Source: JASHUC01 sp963849095
GTDB lineage: Bacteria; Pseudomonadota; Gammaproteobacteria; Steroidobacterales; Steroidobacteraceae
Reading direction: 5' to 3'
DNA length: 64,000 bases
Assembly: GCA_963849095.1 (NCBI GenBank)
Contig: CAWKGA010000001.1
Coordinates: forward strand, 310,001-374,000
The translations under genes were made by a program, and so were the position numbers. Below are positions 1 to 8,656 of the stretch, piece by piece. The number at the start of each line of letters is the position of its first letter. Within the stretch, counting starts at the first letter, position 1. The notes beneath the pieces were generated by a model. It searched no databases and had not been told where the DNA came from. It worked only from the letters and a program-made list of their open reading frames with translations.

Positions 1-237
1 CAGCACATCCGAGCGGGTGTCGCTGCGCGTCGTGATGGCGAGAATGTCGAGCAGGCTCGCCATGGCCGCGCGGCTCCCCCACTGGCTCGGGGTCTCATTG
101 TGATAGAGGGCCTGGTTGTAGAGGAAGTCCAGCCGCAGGAACATGCGCATCCGCTCGCTGAGCGGCTGCTCGAAGATCAACAGCTCGTCCTCGCCTGCCG
201 GTGAGGTCTCCTGCGCCTGATCGAAGGTCTCGTTCAT
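1..237 (-). CDS. zapD: Cell division protein ZapD, N-terminal part (runs off the window)
   Basis: An open frame of 79 codons starts at an ATG at 237 and continues past base 1 without a stop. The translation contains IFEQPLSERMRMFLRLDFL followed by an FLYNQALYH-type segment, which is the characteristic start of the ZapD (YacF, DUF1342) family. ZapD is a cytoplasmic protein that cross-links FtsZ filaments at the division ring. It usually has about 250 residues, so roughly two thirds lie outside the window. It follows coaE in the same direction, 60 bases downstream of its stop. The coaE-zapD order, often with pilD upstream, is common in Gammaproteobacteria. I see no clear ribosome binding site, so the exact start is less certain than the identity. 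Confidence 0.85.
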   Translation of the reverse strand, partial: MNETFDQAQETSPAGEDELLIFEQPLSERMRMFLRLDFLYNQALYHNETPSQWGSRAAMASLLDILAITTRSDTRSDVL

Positions 238-297
238 CGACGTATTGTGCTTGACGCGGTCGCCGCCCGTAAACGGCCGATCGGTCCCAAGGCGGTG

Positions 298-924
298 TCA
301 AGGTGGCGCTTGGGCCGCGAATCGGCGATATCTCGAGTGGTGTTGCTCCACCTGGACACGGAGGGATTGGAGGTCGCCGTCGTTCGTGATGAGATCGTCC
401 GCGGCCTGCACCCGCGCCGCACGCGAGGCCTGGGCCGCGAGCACGGCCCGAGCCTCGACGACAGTGGAGCCGTCGCGCGCCTGCAAGCGGCGGATCTGCA
501 GCGCCTCGTCGCAGTCCACGACGAGCACTCGATCCACGAGCGGCGCGAGATGCTGCTCGACGAGGAGCGGTATGGCGAGCATCTGGTAAGGACCGCCCGC
601 CGCTGCCGAGCGCTGCTCCATCGCCTCGAGGATCGCCGGGTGCGTCAGGGCCTCGAGGTCCGTCCGCGCTCGGGGGTCGGCGAACACGACATCGCGCAGG
701 GCGCGGCGATCGAGGCTGCCGTCGGCGGCGATGAATGTCCCTCCGAACCGCTCGGCGATGCGACGCAGGAGCGGCGTCCCGGGAGCGGCGACCTCGCGCG
801 ATAGGGCATCCGCGTCGATGATTGGCACCCCGAGTGCGGCGAAGAGCCGGGCGACGGTCGTCTTGCCGCTCGCGATGCCGCCGGTGAGCCCGACGCGGAG
901 GATTCGTGGGGGATGGCTGTCCAC
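298..924 (-). CDS. coaE: Dephospho-CoA kinase
   Basis: This 208-residue protein has the family length. It carries a P-loop GGIASGKT at residues 15-22, followed by the IIDADALSRE segment seen in CoaE enzymes. CoaE phosphorylates the 3' hydroxyl of dephospho-CoA, the last step of coenzyme A synthesis, in the cytoplasm. It sits between pilD and zapD on the same strand, with a 31-base gap after pilD. This pilD-coaE linkage is seen in many Gammaproteobacteria and does not imply a pilus role. The start at 924 keeps the P-loop about 14 residues from the N terminus, as usual. Nothing is missing from the catalytic core. Confidence 0.93.
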   Translation of the reverse strand: MDSHPPRILRVGLTGGIASGKTTVARLFAALGVPIIDADALSREVAAPGTPLLRRIAERFGGTFIAADGSLDRRALRDVVFADPRARTDLEALTHPAILEAMEQRSAAAGGPYQMLAIPLLVEQHLAPLVDRVLVVDCDEALQIRRLQARDGSTVVEARAVLAAQASRAARVQAADDLITNDGDLQSLRVQVEQHHSRYRRFAAQAPP

Positions 925-955
925 GGACCGGAGCTTACACGCGCAGGGGCCGCGA

Positions 956-1867
956 TCACCGATGAGCGGCGAACAGGCCGAGGTACCTCGCCACGAGCTC
1001 GTGACCGAACATCAGCATCAGCCAGCCAGCGCCGGCGAGAAAGGGGCCGAACGGTATGGGCGTCCCGCGATCCTTTCCCTTGACCGACAGGATGACGATG
1101 CCGGCCACGGCGCCCACGGCAGCGGCGATCAGGGCGATCGGCAGCAGCATCTGCCAGCCGAGCCACGCGCCGAGCGCGGCGAACAGCTTGAAGTCGCCGT
1201 AGCCCATCCCTTCCTTCCCGGTGGCGAGGCGGAAGAGGTGGTAGACGCTCCAGAGGCTCAGGTATCCGGCGACGGCTCCGATCAGACTCGAGCGGAGGTC
1301 CACGGGCACTGGCGCGCCTCCCGCCTGCGGTCCCCACAGACTGAGAGTCAGCCCGAGCCACAGGAGCGGCAGGGTGAGATTGTCGGGGAGGAGCTGCAGA
1401 TCGATATCGATGAAGGTGAGGGCGACCAGGAACCAGGTGAGCGCGAGCCCGGCGAGAGCCGGCCAGCCGAAGCCGAACCTCCAGGCGATGAGGGCGGACA
1501 GCAGGCCAGTCAGCGCCTCGACGAGAGGATAACGAGCGCTGATCCGCGCGCCGCAGGCTGCGCAGCGGCCGCCGAGGAACAGGTAGCTCACGATCGGGAT
1601 GTTCTGGAGGGCCGTGATGGGGGCCTTGCACGCGGGGCACGTGGAGCGCGGGACGACGAGATTGAAGCGCTCGCGGACCGTCTCGGCCGAGTGGGGGCCG
1701 GAAGTCGCGCCTTCCCGCGCGAGCGACTCGCATTGCTCCCGCCACTCCCGGTCGAGCATGATCGGCAGGCGGTAGATGACGACGTTCAGGAAGCTGCCGA
1801 TGATCAAGCCGAGCACGAGGCAGCTCGCGACGAAGAACGCGGGAGAGGCGGAGAGGGCGTCGAGCAT
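956..1867 (-). CDS. pilD: Prepilin peptidase / N-methyltransferase PilD
   Basis: The 303-residue membrane protein removes the leader from type IV prepilins and methylates the new N terminus. Two Cys pairs (C77/C80 and C102/C105) form the cytoplasmic zinc-binding loop of the methylating class. The aspartic protease residues lie in FIDIDLQLLPD (about 152-162) and in the GYGD motif at 222-225. Several hydrophobic helices fill the rest of the protein. It lies downstream of pilC and tfpX in the pilus operon, 8 bases after the tfpX stop. The first methionine gives the usual short N-terminal helix with the GSFLNVVIYRLP signature. Confidence 0.95.
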   Translation of the reverse strand: MLDALSASPAFFVASCLVLGLIIGSFLNVVIYRLPIMLDREWREQCESLAREGATSGPHSAETVRERFNLVVPRSTCPACKAPITALQNIPIVSYLFLGGRCAACGARISARYPLVEALTGLLSALIAWRFGFGWPALAGLALTWFLVALTFIDIDLQLLPDNLTLPLLWLGLTLSLWGPQAGGAPVPVDLRSSLIGAVAGYLSLWSVYHLFRLATGKEGMGYGDFKLFAALGAWLGWQMLLPIALIAAAVGAVAGIVILSVKGKDRGTPIPFGPFLAGAGWLMLMFGHELVARYLGLFAAHR

Positions 1868-1875
1868 CCTGATCG

Positions 1876-2634
1876 TCAGTCCGGCGCGAGGATCGCCTTG
1901 ATTTGCAGGGTTCCGGGATCGAGGACCGCGAGGAGAGGGGTTCCGCGCCCGGTCAGGAGCAGCGTGTCCGGGCGGTCGGGCTCAAGACCCCGCCGCCTCA
2001 TCTTCGTCTCGAGCGCCTGCCGCTCGGCCTTGGTGAAGGTCGTCTGATTGCTGACGAGGCTCAGGCGCTTGCGGAGCATGGAGAAGCCCTGGTTCCACGG
2101 CCTGAAGTAGCGCGGCATCTGGACCAGTTCGACTCGGCTCGCAATCATGGATTGTATGGCTTGCTCTCGCGCTTGCTTGTTCTCGGGCAGCGGAGCCAAG
2201 ACCCAGCGCGTCGGACTATGCCACGTCGGAGCGAGGCTCGGGTTGTCCCGGCGGCCGAGCGCGACCTGGGAGGGGGTCAGATCGACTGCCTGCACCATCT
2301 GCAGCCCCGTGACGGCGGAGAACGCGTAGTAAAGGGGGCGCCCCCGCCAGAGTGTCGCAGAGCCGTAGGTGAGCGCGGCGAGCTGCACCGCAACGATGAC
2401 GCAGATGTCTCGCGCCAGCGCGCGCCCCGGCTTGGCGGGACTCGCGATGACCAGCGTCATCAAGGGCCCGAGCGCCAAGTCGATCGACACCACCAGGGCA
2501 GCGATGTGCCGAACGCCGGTCAGATACCATCCGGGCCAGCGGTACCATCCGAGGTACAGCCCGCCGAGCACGAGCGTCAATACGCTCGCACTGCCCAGCA
2601 AATGGAAGCCGAAGGCTTTGAGCCGAAACCTCAC
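1876..2634 (-). CDS. TfpX/TfpZ-family type IV pilin accessory protein
   Basis: This 252-residue protein has several N-terminal hydrophobic segments and a soluble C-terminal half. Features such as LYLGWYRWPGWYLTGV, the IDLALGPLMTLVIASP segment and the following conserved region match pilin accessory proteins of the TfpX/TfpZ (FimB-like) type. In other bacteria these inner-membrane proteins help particular pilins assemble. The gene lies between pilC and pilD, which supports a pilus role. Assignment is by recalled similarity and context. The exact pilin partner is presumably the PilA encoded upstream, but that is an inference. Confidence 0.75.
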   Translation of the reverse strand: MRFRLKAFGFHLLGSASVLTLVLGGLYLGWYRWPGWYLTGVRHIAALVVSIDLALGPLMTLVIASPAKPGRALARDICVIVAVQLAALTYGSATLWRGRPLYYAFSAVTGLQMVQAVDLTPSQVALGRRDNPSLAPTWHSPTRWVLAPLPENKQAREQAIQSMIASRVELVQMPRYFRPWNQGFSMLRKRLSLVSNQTTFTKAERQALETKMRRRGLEPDRPDTLLLTGRGTPLLAVLDPGTLQIKAILAPD

Positions 2635-2673
2635 GACGCCGACCTGCGACTTTGCGCAAAGCCCCCAGGGCAG

Positions 2674-3915
2674 CTAACCAACGACCTCGCCCAGCTTGAA
2701 GATGGGCAGGTACATGGCGATCACGAGGCCGCCGACGAGCACCCCGAGAATGACCATGATCAGCGGCTCGAGCAGGCTCGACATGGAGTCCACGGCATTG
2801 TCGACCTCCTCCTCGTAGAAGGTCGCGACCTTGCCGGCCATGGTGTCGAGCGCACCCGACTCCTCGCCGACCGCGATCATCTGCACGACCATGTTGGGAA
2901 AGATGCCCACGTTCTCCATGGCGCGTTGCAGGCGCTGTCCGGTCGCGACTTCATCCCGCATCTTCATCACGGCATTCTCGTACACGATGTTGCCGGTGGC
3001 GCCGGCAACCGACTCCAGAGCCTCGACCAGCGGAACGCCGGCCGTGAACATCGTGGCGAGGGTCCGGGCGTAACGGGCGATGGCCGCCTTGTTGAGGATG
3101 GGACCGACGATCGGTATCTTCAGGATGGCCTTGTCCAGGAACATTCGCATGGCCCTGGAGCGCTTCTTGAAAAACAGGAACGCGTAAACGACTGCTCCGA
3201 ACCCGATCAAGAGAAAGATTCCCCTGTGCTGGACGAGGTGCGAGATGTTGATCACCACCTGCGTGAAGGCCGGAAGCGCCGCGCCGAAGCCCTTGAAGAG
3301 GGACTCGAACTCCGGGATCACGAAGATCATGAGGACGATCGTCACGATCACCGCGACCGCCACCACCGCCGTGGGATAGAAGAGCGCCTTCTTCACCTTC
3401 TTCTTGATGGCCTCGGTCTTCTCCTGGTAAGTCGCGATCTTGTCGAGCAAGCTCTCGAGCGCGCCGGCATGCTCTCCCGCCTCGACGAGATTGACGTACA
3501 GATCGTTGAAGTGCAGGGGGTGCTGCGCGAGCGCCTCATGCAGCGAGCTGCCGCCCTCGATGGTCGACTTGATGGACATGATCAGCTTCTGGACGGCGGG
3601 CTTCTCGTGTCCGTTGCCGACGATCTCCAGGCCCTGGACGAGCGGAATGCCGGCCGCGAGCATGGTGGCGAGCTGCCGGCTGAACACCGCGATGTCCTGC
3701 GGCTTGATCTTGCCGCCCGACTTGAAAGCCGAGGATTGCTTGCGGATGCGCGAGGCAGCGATGCCCTGCCGGCGAAGGTCCGCCCGCAGAGACGCCTCGT
3801 CGGAAGCCGAGGACTTGCCCTTGACACGCTTGCCCTTGCGGTCGCGGCCTTCCCAGGCGAAGGGAATGTCCCGCTTGATGCTCTTGACGGTCGCCGTAGC
3901 AGTTGCTTGAGCCAT
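2674..3915 (-). CDS. pilC: Type IV pilus inner-membrane platform protein PilC
   Basis: At 413 residues this matches the PilC/GspF family. It has two repeated T2SSF domains, each ending in hydrophobic helices, and the characteristic FSRQLATMLAAGIPLVQGLE motif in the first repeat with a matching TLATMFTAGVPLVEALE in the second. PilC is the inner-membrane platform on which the PilB ATPase acts during pilus extension. The gene starts 20 bases after the pilB stop and is almost certainly co-transcribed with it. The N-terminal cytoplasmic segment is basic and normal in length. No unusual feature is visible. Confidence 0.95.
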   Translation of the reverse strand: MAQATATATVKSIKRDIPFAWEGRDRKGKRVKGKSSASDEASLRADLRRQGIAASRIRKQSSAFKSGGKIKPQDIAVFSRQLATMLAAGIPLVQGLEIVGNGHEKPAVQKLIMSIKSTIEGGSSLHEALAQHPLHFNDLYVNLVEAGEHAGALESLLDKIATYQEKTEAIKKKVKKALFYPTAVVAVAVIVTIVLMIFVIPEFESLFKGFGAALPAFTQVVINISHLVQHRGIFLLIGFGAVVYAFLFFKKRSRAMRMFLDKAILKIPIVGPILNKAAIARYARTLATMFTAGVPLVEALESVAGATGNIVYENAVMKMRDEVATGQRLQRAMENVGIFPNMVVQMIAVGEESGALDTMAGKVATFYEEEVDNAVDSMSSLLEPLIMVILGVLVGGLVIAMYLPIFKLGEVVG

Positions 3916-3935
3916 GGGTTACGCCCCGCTGTCCA

Positions 3936-5678
3936 TCATTCAATGGTGACGCTGTTGATCTCTTCGAGACTCGTGAGGCCGGACTTGACCTTCTCGAGGC
4001 CCGACCGGCGCAGGTCCCACACTCCGGTCCTGTCGGCTTCGTCTCCGATCTCCGGGGCGCTGCCGCCCGCGAGGATGAGGCGCCCGATCGCCTCGGTGAC
4101 CGGCAGCACCTGGTAGATGCCGGTTCGCCCCTTGTAGCCGTCCGTGCAGCTGGCGCAGCCCTTGGGAGCGAAGATCTTCATCCCGGCCGCCACATCGGCT
4201 TCCTGGAAGCCCTCCTTGAGCAGCGCTTCCTTTGGAATCTCGAGAGGCTGCTTGCACAGGGTGCACAGGCGGCGGGCGAGCCGCTGAGCGATGATGAGGC
4301 TCACCGACGTGGCGATCGCGTAGGGCTTCACGCCCATGTCGATCAGGCGGGTGAGCGTCTGGGGCGCATCGTTCGTGTGCAGGGTGGAGAGGACCAGGTG
4401 GCCCGTCTGCGACGCCTTGATCGCGATCTCCGCCGTCTCCAGGTCGCGGATCTCACCGACCATGATCACGTCGGGGTCCTGCCGCAGGAAGGCGCTCAGC
4501 GCGGCCGCGAACGTGAGCCCAACTCTCGGATTGACGTTGACCTGATTGATCCCGGCGAGGTTGATTTCCACGGGATCCTCAGCGGTTGAGATGTTGGTAT
4601 CCTCGCGGTTGAGGATCTGCAGGCCGGTGTAGAGGGACACCGTTTTGCCGCTGCCGGTTGGGCCCGTGACGAGGATCATGCCTTGCGGCCGGGCCAGGTT
4701 CTTCAGGTACAGCTCCCGCTGGACCGGCTCGTAGCCGAGCGCATCGATGCCGAGCGAGGCCTGCGAGGGATCGAGGATACGCATGACGATCTTCTCGCCG
4801 AACAGCATCGGGCACGTGCTGACGCGGAAGTCGATCGCGCGGTTCTTCGACAGCCTCATCTTGATGCGCCCGTCCTGGGGCACGCGGCGCTCGGCGATGT
4901 CGAGGCGCGCCATGACTTTCAGGCGCGCGGCAAGCTTCGTGGCGAGCTGCACGGGCGGCTGGGCAATCTCCTTCAGCACGCCGTCCATGCGATATCGGAC
5001 GCGGTAAGTCTTCTCGTAGGGCTCGAAGTGGATGTCCGAGGCGCCCCGCCGGATCGCATCGACCATCAGCTTGTTGACGAACCGGACGATCGGCGCATCT
5101 TCAACGTCATCCCGCGTCACCTTATCGTCGGGCGCCTCGTCGCCGCCGCTGACCTCTAGGGACTCGAGATCGACGCCTTCCTCCTCCGTGAAGGCCGGGA
5201 CCTGCGTATCGGCCTGCTCGATCGCCTTGTCCACGGCCTTCTGGAGCTTGTCGTCCTCGACGACGACCGCCTCGATGCCGAGTCCCGTCTGGAACTTGAT
5301 CTCGTCGGTCCCTTGGAGGTTCGTCGGATCGGCGACCGCAACGAAGAGCCGCTTGCCGCGCTTGAACAGGGGCAGCACCCGGTGCTTGGCGAGCAGCTTG
5401 TCGCTGACGAGCCGGACGGTGTCCAGATCGAGGTTGACGGCGTCCAGGTCGAAGAGGGGCACGCCGAACTCGGCGGAGGCGGCAATGGCAATGTCGCGCG
5501 CGTTGGCGACCGAGCTGGCGACGAGCTGGGTGACGACGCTCGTCTTGCGCTCCTGAGCCGCGTTGACCGCCTGCAGCATGGCGGCCTCCTCGACGAGCCC
5601 GTCCTGCACGAGCCGCTGCGGTAGGCCGCCGAGCCCCGGGCGCGCGGGACCGACCGCTAATGAAGCGTTGTCATTCAT
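3936..5678 (-). CDS. pilB: Type IV pilus extension ATPase PilB
   Basis: This 580-residue hexameric ATPase powers pilus assembly. It has an N-terminal MshEN-type domain, then the GspE ATPase core with Walker A GPTGSGKT at 339-346, an Asp box and Walker B PDVIMVGEIRD near 402-412. Two C-terminal cysteine pairs (CTLCKQP and CASCTDGYKGR) form the zinc-binding element typical of PilB/GspE. It heads the pilB-pilC-tfpX-pilD-coaE run. The separate pilA promoter and the terminator after pilA suggest that pilB has its own promoter in the 177-base gap. I did not find a convincing one by eye. Confidence 0.95.
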   Translation of the reverse strand: MNDNASLAVGPARPGLGGLPQRLVQDGLVEEAAMLQAVNAAQERKTSVVTQLVASSVANARDIAIAASAEFGVPLFDLDAVNLDLDTVRLVSDKLLAKHRVLPLFKRGKRLFVAVADPTNLQGTDEIKFQTGLGIEAVVVEDDKLQKAVDKAIEQADTQVPAFTEEEGVDLESLEVSGGDEAPDDKVTRDDVEDAPIVRFVNKLMVDAIRRGASDIHFEPYEKTYRVRYRMDGVLKEIAQPPVQLATKLAARLKVMARLDIAERRVPQDGRIKMRLSKNRAIDFRVSTCPMLFGEKIVMRILDPSQASLGIDALGYEPVQRELYLKNLARPQGMILVTGPTGSGKTVSLYTGLQILNREDTNISTAEDPVEINLAGINQVNVNPRVGLTFAAALSAFLRQDPDVIMVGEIRDLETAEIAIKASQTGHLVLSTLHTNDAPQTLTRLIDMGVKPYAIATSVSLIIAQRLARRLCTLCKQPLEIPKEALLKEGFQEADVAAGMKIFAPKGCASCTDGYKGRTGIYQVLPVTEAIGRLILAGGSAPEIGDEADRTGVWDLRRSGLEKVKSGLTSLEEINSVTIE

Positions 5679-5799
5679 GGGCTTACAGCAAGAGGTTCCG
5701 ACTCGGCACGTGCTCTACCGAAGACCAAGCGCGCGGGCGCAATTGTCAGATTGTAGCTATGGTTGCACAGGGACGGCGACGGCCTGCGTGATTGGCCTC

Positions 5800-5832
5800 G
5801 CAAAAGAAGAAGCCCCCCGAGAGGGGGGCTTC
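5800..5832 (-). terminator. Intrinsic terminator downstream of pilA
   Basis: On the minus strand a perfect hairpin has the arms GAAGCCCCCC and GGGGGGCTTC (5809-5832) with a 4-base loop. A T-rich run (TTCTTTT) follows it. The hairpin begins 24 bases beyond the pilA stop codon. This is a textbook Rho-independent terminator. It would separate the abundant pilA transcript from pilB. Confidence 0.9.
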
Positions 5833-5855
5833 CCGCAAGTCCGAGCAACTCACCT

Positions 5856-6371
5856 CTACTGGCAGATGGTCGGTAGATACGAGTTGTCGACAATCGACCC
5901 AGCCGCGAAGGCAACACCGCCGGTAACGGGGCCATCCAGGCCCTTAGCCGCATTCGTGGAGGAAACACCGGCGTCGCACAGCCACGTGATATCGCCGTTC
6001 ATCGACATGTAAGCGGTCCACACGACGGTGGCGCCTTGAATAGCCGAGTTGGCGGTGGTGGCGTTGTACGTAACGGTAATCGCGTTGTTACCGAGAACAG
6101 CGCTTGCGACGTAGGTGCCGGAAATCGTGTTGGCAGTGGGGATCCCCACGTCCGCGTTCGTGTCGCATGCACCCGTAGCCGCTGTTCCCTTGTTGGAGTA
6201 GCACTCGGCGAACGCGGTTTCGAGGCCACCGATGAGCGATGAGCCTTCCGATACCTGGGCCCGGATGACGTAGTTCTGATAGGCAGGAATGGCGATCGCC
6301 GCCAATATGCCGATGATCGCAACCACGATCATCAATTCGATGAGGGTGAAACCCTTTTGCACAGCTTTCAT
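5856..6371 (-). CDS. pilA: Major type IV pilin PilA
   Basis: The 171-residue prepilin has a short basic leader (MKAVQKG) followed by FTLIELMIVVAIIGILAAIA, with the conserved Glu at position 5 of the mature protein, so PilD would cleave after the Gly. The C terminus has a cysteine pair (CDAG...PTIC) that would close the usual disulfide loop. I chose the ATG at 6371 instead of an upstream in-frame ATG. It leaves a normal leader, has an AGGAG ribosome binding site about 9 bases upstream, and matches the sigma-54 promoter 66 bases away. The gene is monocistronic, closed by a strong terminator. Confidence 0.95.
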   Translation of the reverse strand: MKAVQKGFTLIELMIVVAIIGILAAIAIPAYQNYVIRAQVSEGSSLIGGLETAFAECYSNKGTAATGACDTNADVGIPTANTISGTYVASAVLGNNAITVTYNATTANSAIQGATVVWTAYMSMNGDITWLCDAGVSSTNAAKGLDGPVTGGVAFAAGSIVDNSYLPTICQ

Positions 6372-6436
6372 GTAGTGAGCTCCTCGGGAGAGTTGGTAAA
6401 CCGGCGGCGCAAAAAAGGCGCCTCGGGAACTCATCG

Positions 6437-6452
6437 AGCAAGCTCTATGCCA
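6437..6452 (-). promoter_or_regulatory. Sigma-54 (-24/-12) promoter of pilA
   Basis: On the minus strand the sequence TGGCATAGAGCTTGCT matches the sigma-54 consensus TGGCAC-N5-TTGCW, with the GG and GC dinucleotides 12 bases apart. Transcription would start around 6425, giving a leader of about 55 bases before the pilA ATG. PilR, encoded upstream, is the expected activator. This is the arrangement known from Pseudomonas and Xanthomonas pilA. Confidence 0.85.
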
Positions 6453-6565
6453 AGCGCCGTGGACTGATTTAAGTGGCTGATATTAATGAGAATTATCGAA
6501 TCGCAACCGTGCAACCGCTTGACTTAGTCCCGTCACTAGCTGACGACGATGGCAGACAGCAAACG

Positions 6566-6802
6566 TCAGTTAATGACAGAGCGTGTCAGCCGCTGCTTCG
6601 TGAGCCCTCTGGGTCTGCCAGTTAGAGCAGGACGAGCTTCTCGATCCACTCGCTGCAGGAACGCTTCTGTCGCCTTCTGATCCGACAGTGGAGTCTTCTT
6701 GTCGCGCACGGCCGAATCCGAGCCGGCCCGCGGGACGAAGTGGTCGGCGAGCGAGCGGCCAAGCTCGTTCGCCTCGTTTGCGTTGAGCCAACTCAGAAGC
6801 AT
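6566..6802 (-). CDS. Small hypothetical protein between pilA and pilR
   Basis: An ORF of 78 codons starts with MLLSWLNANEANELGRSLAD. It has a GAGGG ribosome binding site about 8 bases before the ATG. The N-terminal third looks like an amphipathic helix and the rest is polar and basic. I do not recognise the family. It begins 41 bases after the pilR stop, so it may be read through from pilR, and it lies upstream of the pilA promoter. It could be a genuine short protein or the remnant of a longer one. The natural-looking start and protein-like composition make it more likely real than a chance ORF, but this is not certain. Confidence 0.4.
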   Translation of the reverse strand: MLLSWLNANEANELGRSLADHFVPRAGSDSAVRDKKTPLSDQKATEAFLQRVDREARPALTGRPRGLTKQRLTRSVIN

Positions 6803-6842
6803 GCTTGAACCCTCATGAGCGTGCGCCGTGGTGGTAGGAGCC

Positions 6843-8198
6843 CTACTCGATTCCCAGCTTCTTGATCCGGTACCTGAGCGCCCGAAAGGTCATGCCGAGC
6901 AGCTTCGCGGCGGCCGTCTTGTTGTACCGCGTCTTCTCGAGCGCCTTCACGATCGCATCGCGCTCGATGTCTTCGAGCTGATCGCCGAGCGCGACGCTGC
7001 CGTTCACGGGCGCGGACGTGGGGAGATGCGGCACCGCCCCACGCGGCACGGCGCGCAGCTTGATGTGCTCCGGCGTGATCACCCCGCCGGTGCTCAGCGT
7101 CAGCGCCCGCTCCAATGCGTTCTCCAGCTCCCGCACGTTGCCGGGGAAGGGGTAGCTCTGCAGCGCCTGCAGGGCTTCCTCGCTGATCCTCGCCGTGTCC
7201 ACCTTCATCCGCCGGCACAGGCGCCCCAGGATGGCGCCGGCGAGCACCGGGATATCCTCCGGGCGCTCGCGGAGCGAGGCGACCCGCAGCTCGATGACGT
7301 TGATCCGATAGAACAGGTCCTCGCGGAAGCGGCCCTCGGCGACGAGGTCCGAGAGGTTCTTGTGCGTCGCGGACAGGATGCGCACGTCGACCGATTCCTC
7401 GCGCGACTCGCCGACTGGCCGGACCGTCTTTTCCTGCACCAGCCGCAGCAGCTTCACTTGCATGTGCAGCGGCAGGTCGGCGACCTCATCGAGAAAGAGC
7501 GTTCCGCCCTCGGCGCTCTGCACGAGCCCCTTCTTGTCGGCGACGGCCCCGGTGAAGCTGCCGCGCTTGTGTCCGAAGAACTCGCTCTCCATGAGTTCCG
7601 TCGGGATGGCGCCGCAGTTCACGGGCACAAAGGGTCCCTCCGAGCGGGCGCCACTCTCGTGGATCAACCTTGCGACGAGCTCCTTGCCTGTTCCCGACTC
7701 GCCGTAGATGTGAACCGGCGCCTGGCTTCGCGCCACGCGCCCGATCATCTCTCGCAGCTGCTGCATCACCGGCGAATGGCCGAGCAGGCGCACCCGGCCG
7801 GCGATCGTTGCCGCCGCATCATCTGCCCGGGCTCCCAGCTTGATGGCGCTGCCGACGAGCTTGCGAAGCACCCCGAGGTCGAGCGGCTTGGAGACGAAGT
7901 CGAACGCGCCGAGCTTCAGCGCCCGCACCGCCGACTGGACGTTTCCGTGCGCCGTGATCACGGCGACCGGCACGTCCGCCCGCTGCTCTTGAATCCACTC
8001 CACGAGGTCGAGCCCATCCCCGTCCGGCAGGCGCATGTCGGTGAGGCAGAGGTCGAAGTGCTGGGACTTGAGCAGGCGCCGGGCCGAAGCCACGTCCGCG
8101 GCCGTGCGGGTCTCAAGGCTCATCCGGCTGAGCGTGAGACTGACGAGCTCGAGCAGATCCGGCTCGTCATCGACGATGAGGACGACAGGCTTGTTCAT
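6843..8198 (-). CDS. pilR: Sigma-54-dependent response regulator PilR
   Basis: The 451-residue NtrC-family regulator has a receiver domain (DDEPD at 10-14, phosphoacceptor D54 in TDMRLPDG), a central AAA+ domain with Walker A GESGTGKE at 166-173, and a C-terminal Fis-type helix-turn-helix (NKTAAAKLLGMTFRALRYRI). The sigma-54-contacting loop reads GSFTGA at 213-218 instead of the usual GAFTGA. This is a tolerated variant in some activators. The start at 8198 (MNKPVVLIVDDEP) is the normal N terminus. It activates pilA from the -24/-12 promoter. It is split from pilS by about 2.1 kb of inserted DNA, whereas these two genes are usually adjacent. Confidence 0.93.
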   Translation of the reverse strand: MNKPVVLIVDDEPDLLELVSLTLSRMSLETRTAADVASARRLLKSQHFDLCLTDMRLPDGDGLDLVEWIQEQRADVPVAVITAHGNVQSAVRALKLGAFDFVSKPLDLGVLRKLVGSAIKLGARADDAAATIAGRVRLLGHSPVMQQLREMIGRVARSQAPVHIYGESGTGKELVARLIHESGARSEGPFVPVNCGAIPTELMESEFFGHKRGSFTGAVADKKGLVQSAEGGTLFLDEVADLPLHMQVKLLRLVQEKTVRPVGESREESVDVRILSATHKNLSDLVAEGRFREDLFYRINVIELRVASLRERPEDIPVLAGAILGRLCRRMKVDTARISEEALQALQSYPFPGNVRELENALERALTLSTGGVITPEHIKLRAVPRGAVPHLPTSAPVNGSVALGDQLEDIERDAIVKALEKTRYNKTAAAKLLGMTFRALRYRIKKLGIE

Positions 8199-8359
8199 GA
8201 CATCGGGGAACCGTGTTCGACTTATGGTAGCGCCGGGCCCCGCGGGGCATCTGCGTGGTCCTTCACAGCGTGCCGGCTGAGGGTGCAATTGTCTCGGGGT
8301 GCTGCATTGCAGCATATCTCCGGAGCTCAGGCCGGTGCACGTTCCGGCTAGGGCGATTC

Positions 8360-8656
8360 TCAGCGCTTACGCTTCGGCTTTCTCGGGAGATGCGATGCCG
8401 GCCGGGATTTGCGCTGCGCCAGTAGCTTCTCGAGTCCATCCAGCAAGTCCGGCATCGCCATGGCGGTCGCGAGCATCGCTGCCCATTGATCATCGGATGC
8501 AACCGCCAATGCATCGATGTCGCGCATGGCCCGCGGTCTTCCCAGAATCGAGGCCGCCACGCCGCCGACCACCATTGCGGGCACGCCTGCCGCGTGCAGC
8601 CATCCGGTCAAATCGGTCAGCGCCGCGAGAAAGAGCCGGGGAACGCGGTCAGCCAC
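8360..8656 (-). pseudogene. Truncated nucleotidyltransferase-like (AbiEii-type) protein
   Basis: A 98-codon frame with a GTG start reads MADRVPRLFLAALTDLTGWL and then VVGGVAASILGRPRAMRDID. This is the GG...D-x-D core that opens AbiEii-type nucleotidyltransferases. Soon after, it jumps to a Lys/Arg-rich C terminus (HLPRKPKRKR). Intact relatives are roughly twice as long, so I infer an internal in-frame deletion that removed most of the catalytic domain. It overlaps the stop of the upstream small gene by 8 bases, as in a two-gene toxin-antitoxin-like operon. It could still be translated, but activity is doubtful. Confidence 0.55.

Noticed and set aside
1903..4116. 737-codon plus-strand ORF opposite tfpX and pilC
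   Set aside because: It lies antisense to well-supported genes and has no recognisable domain. GC-rich DNA gives such open frames.
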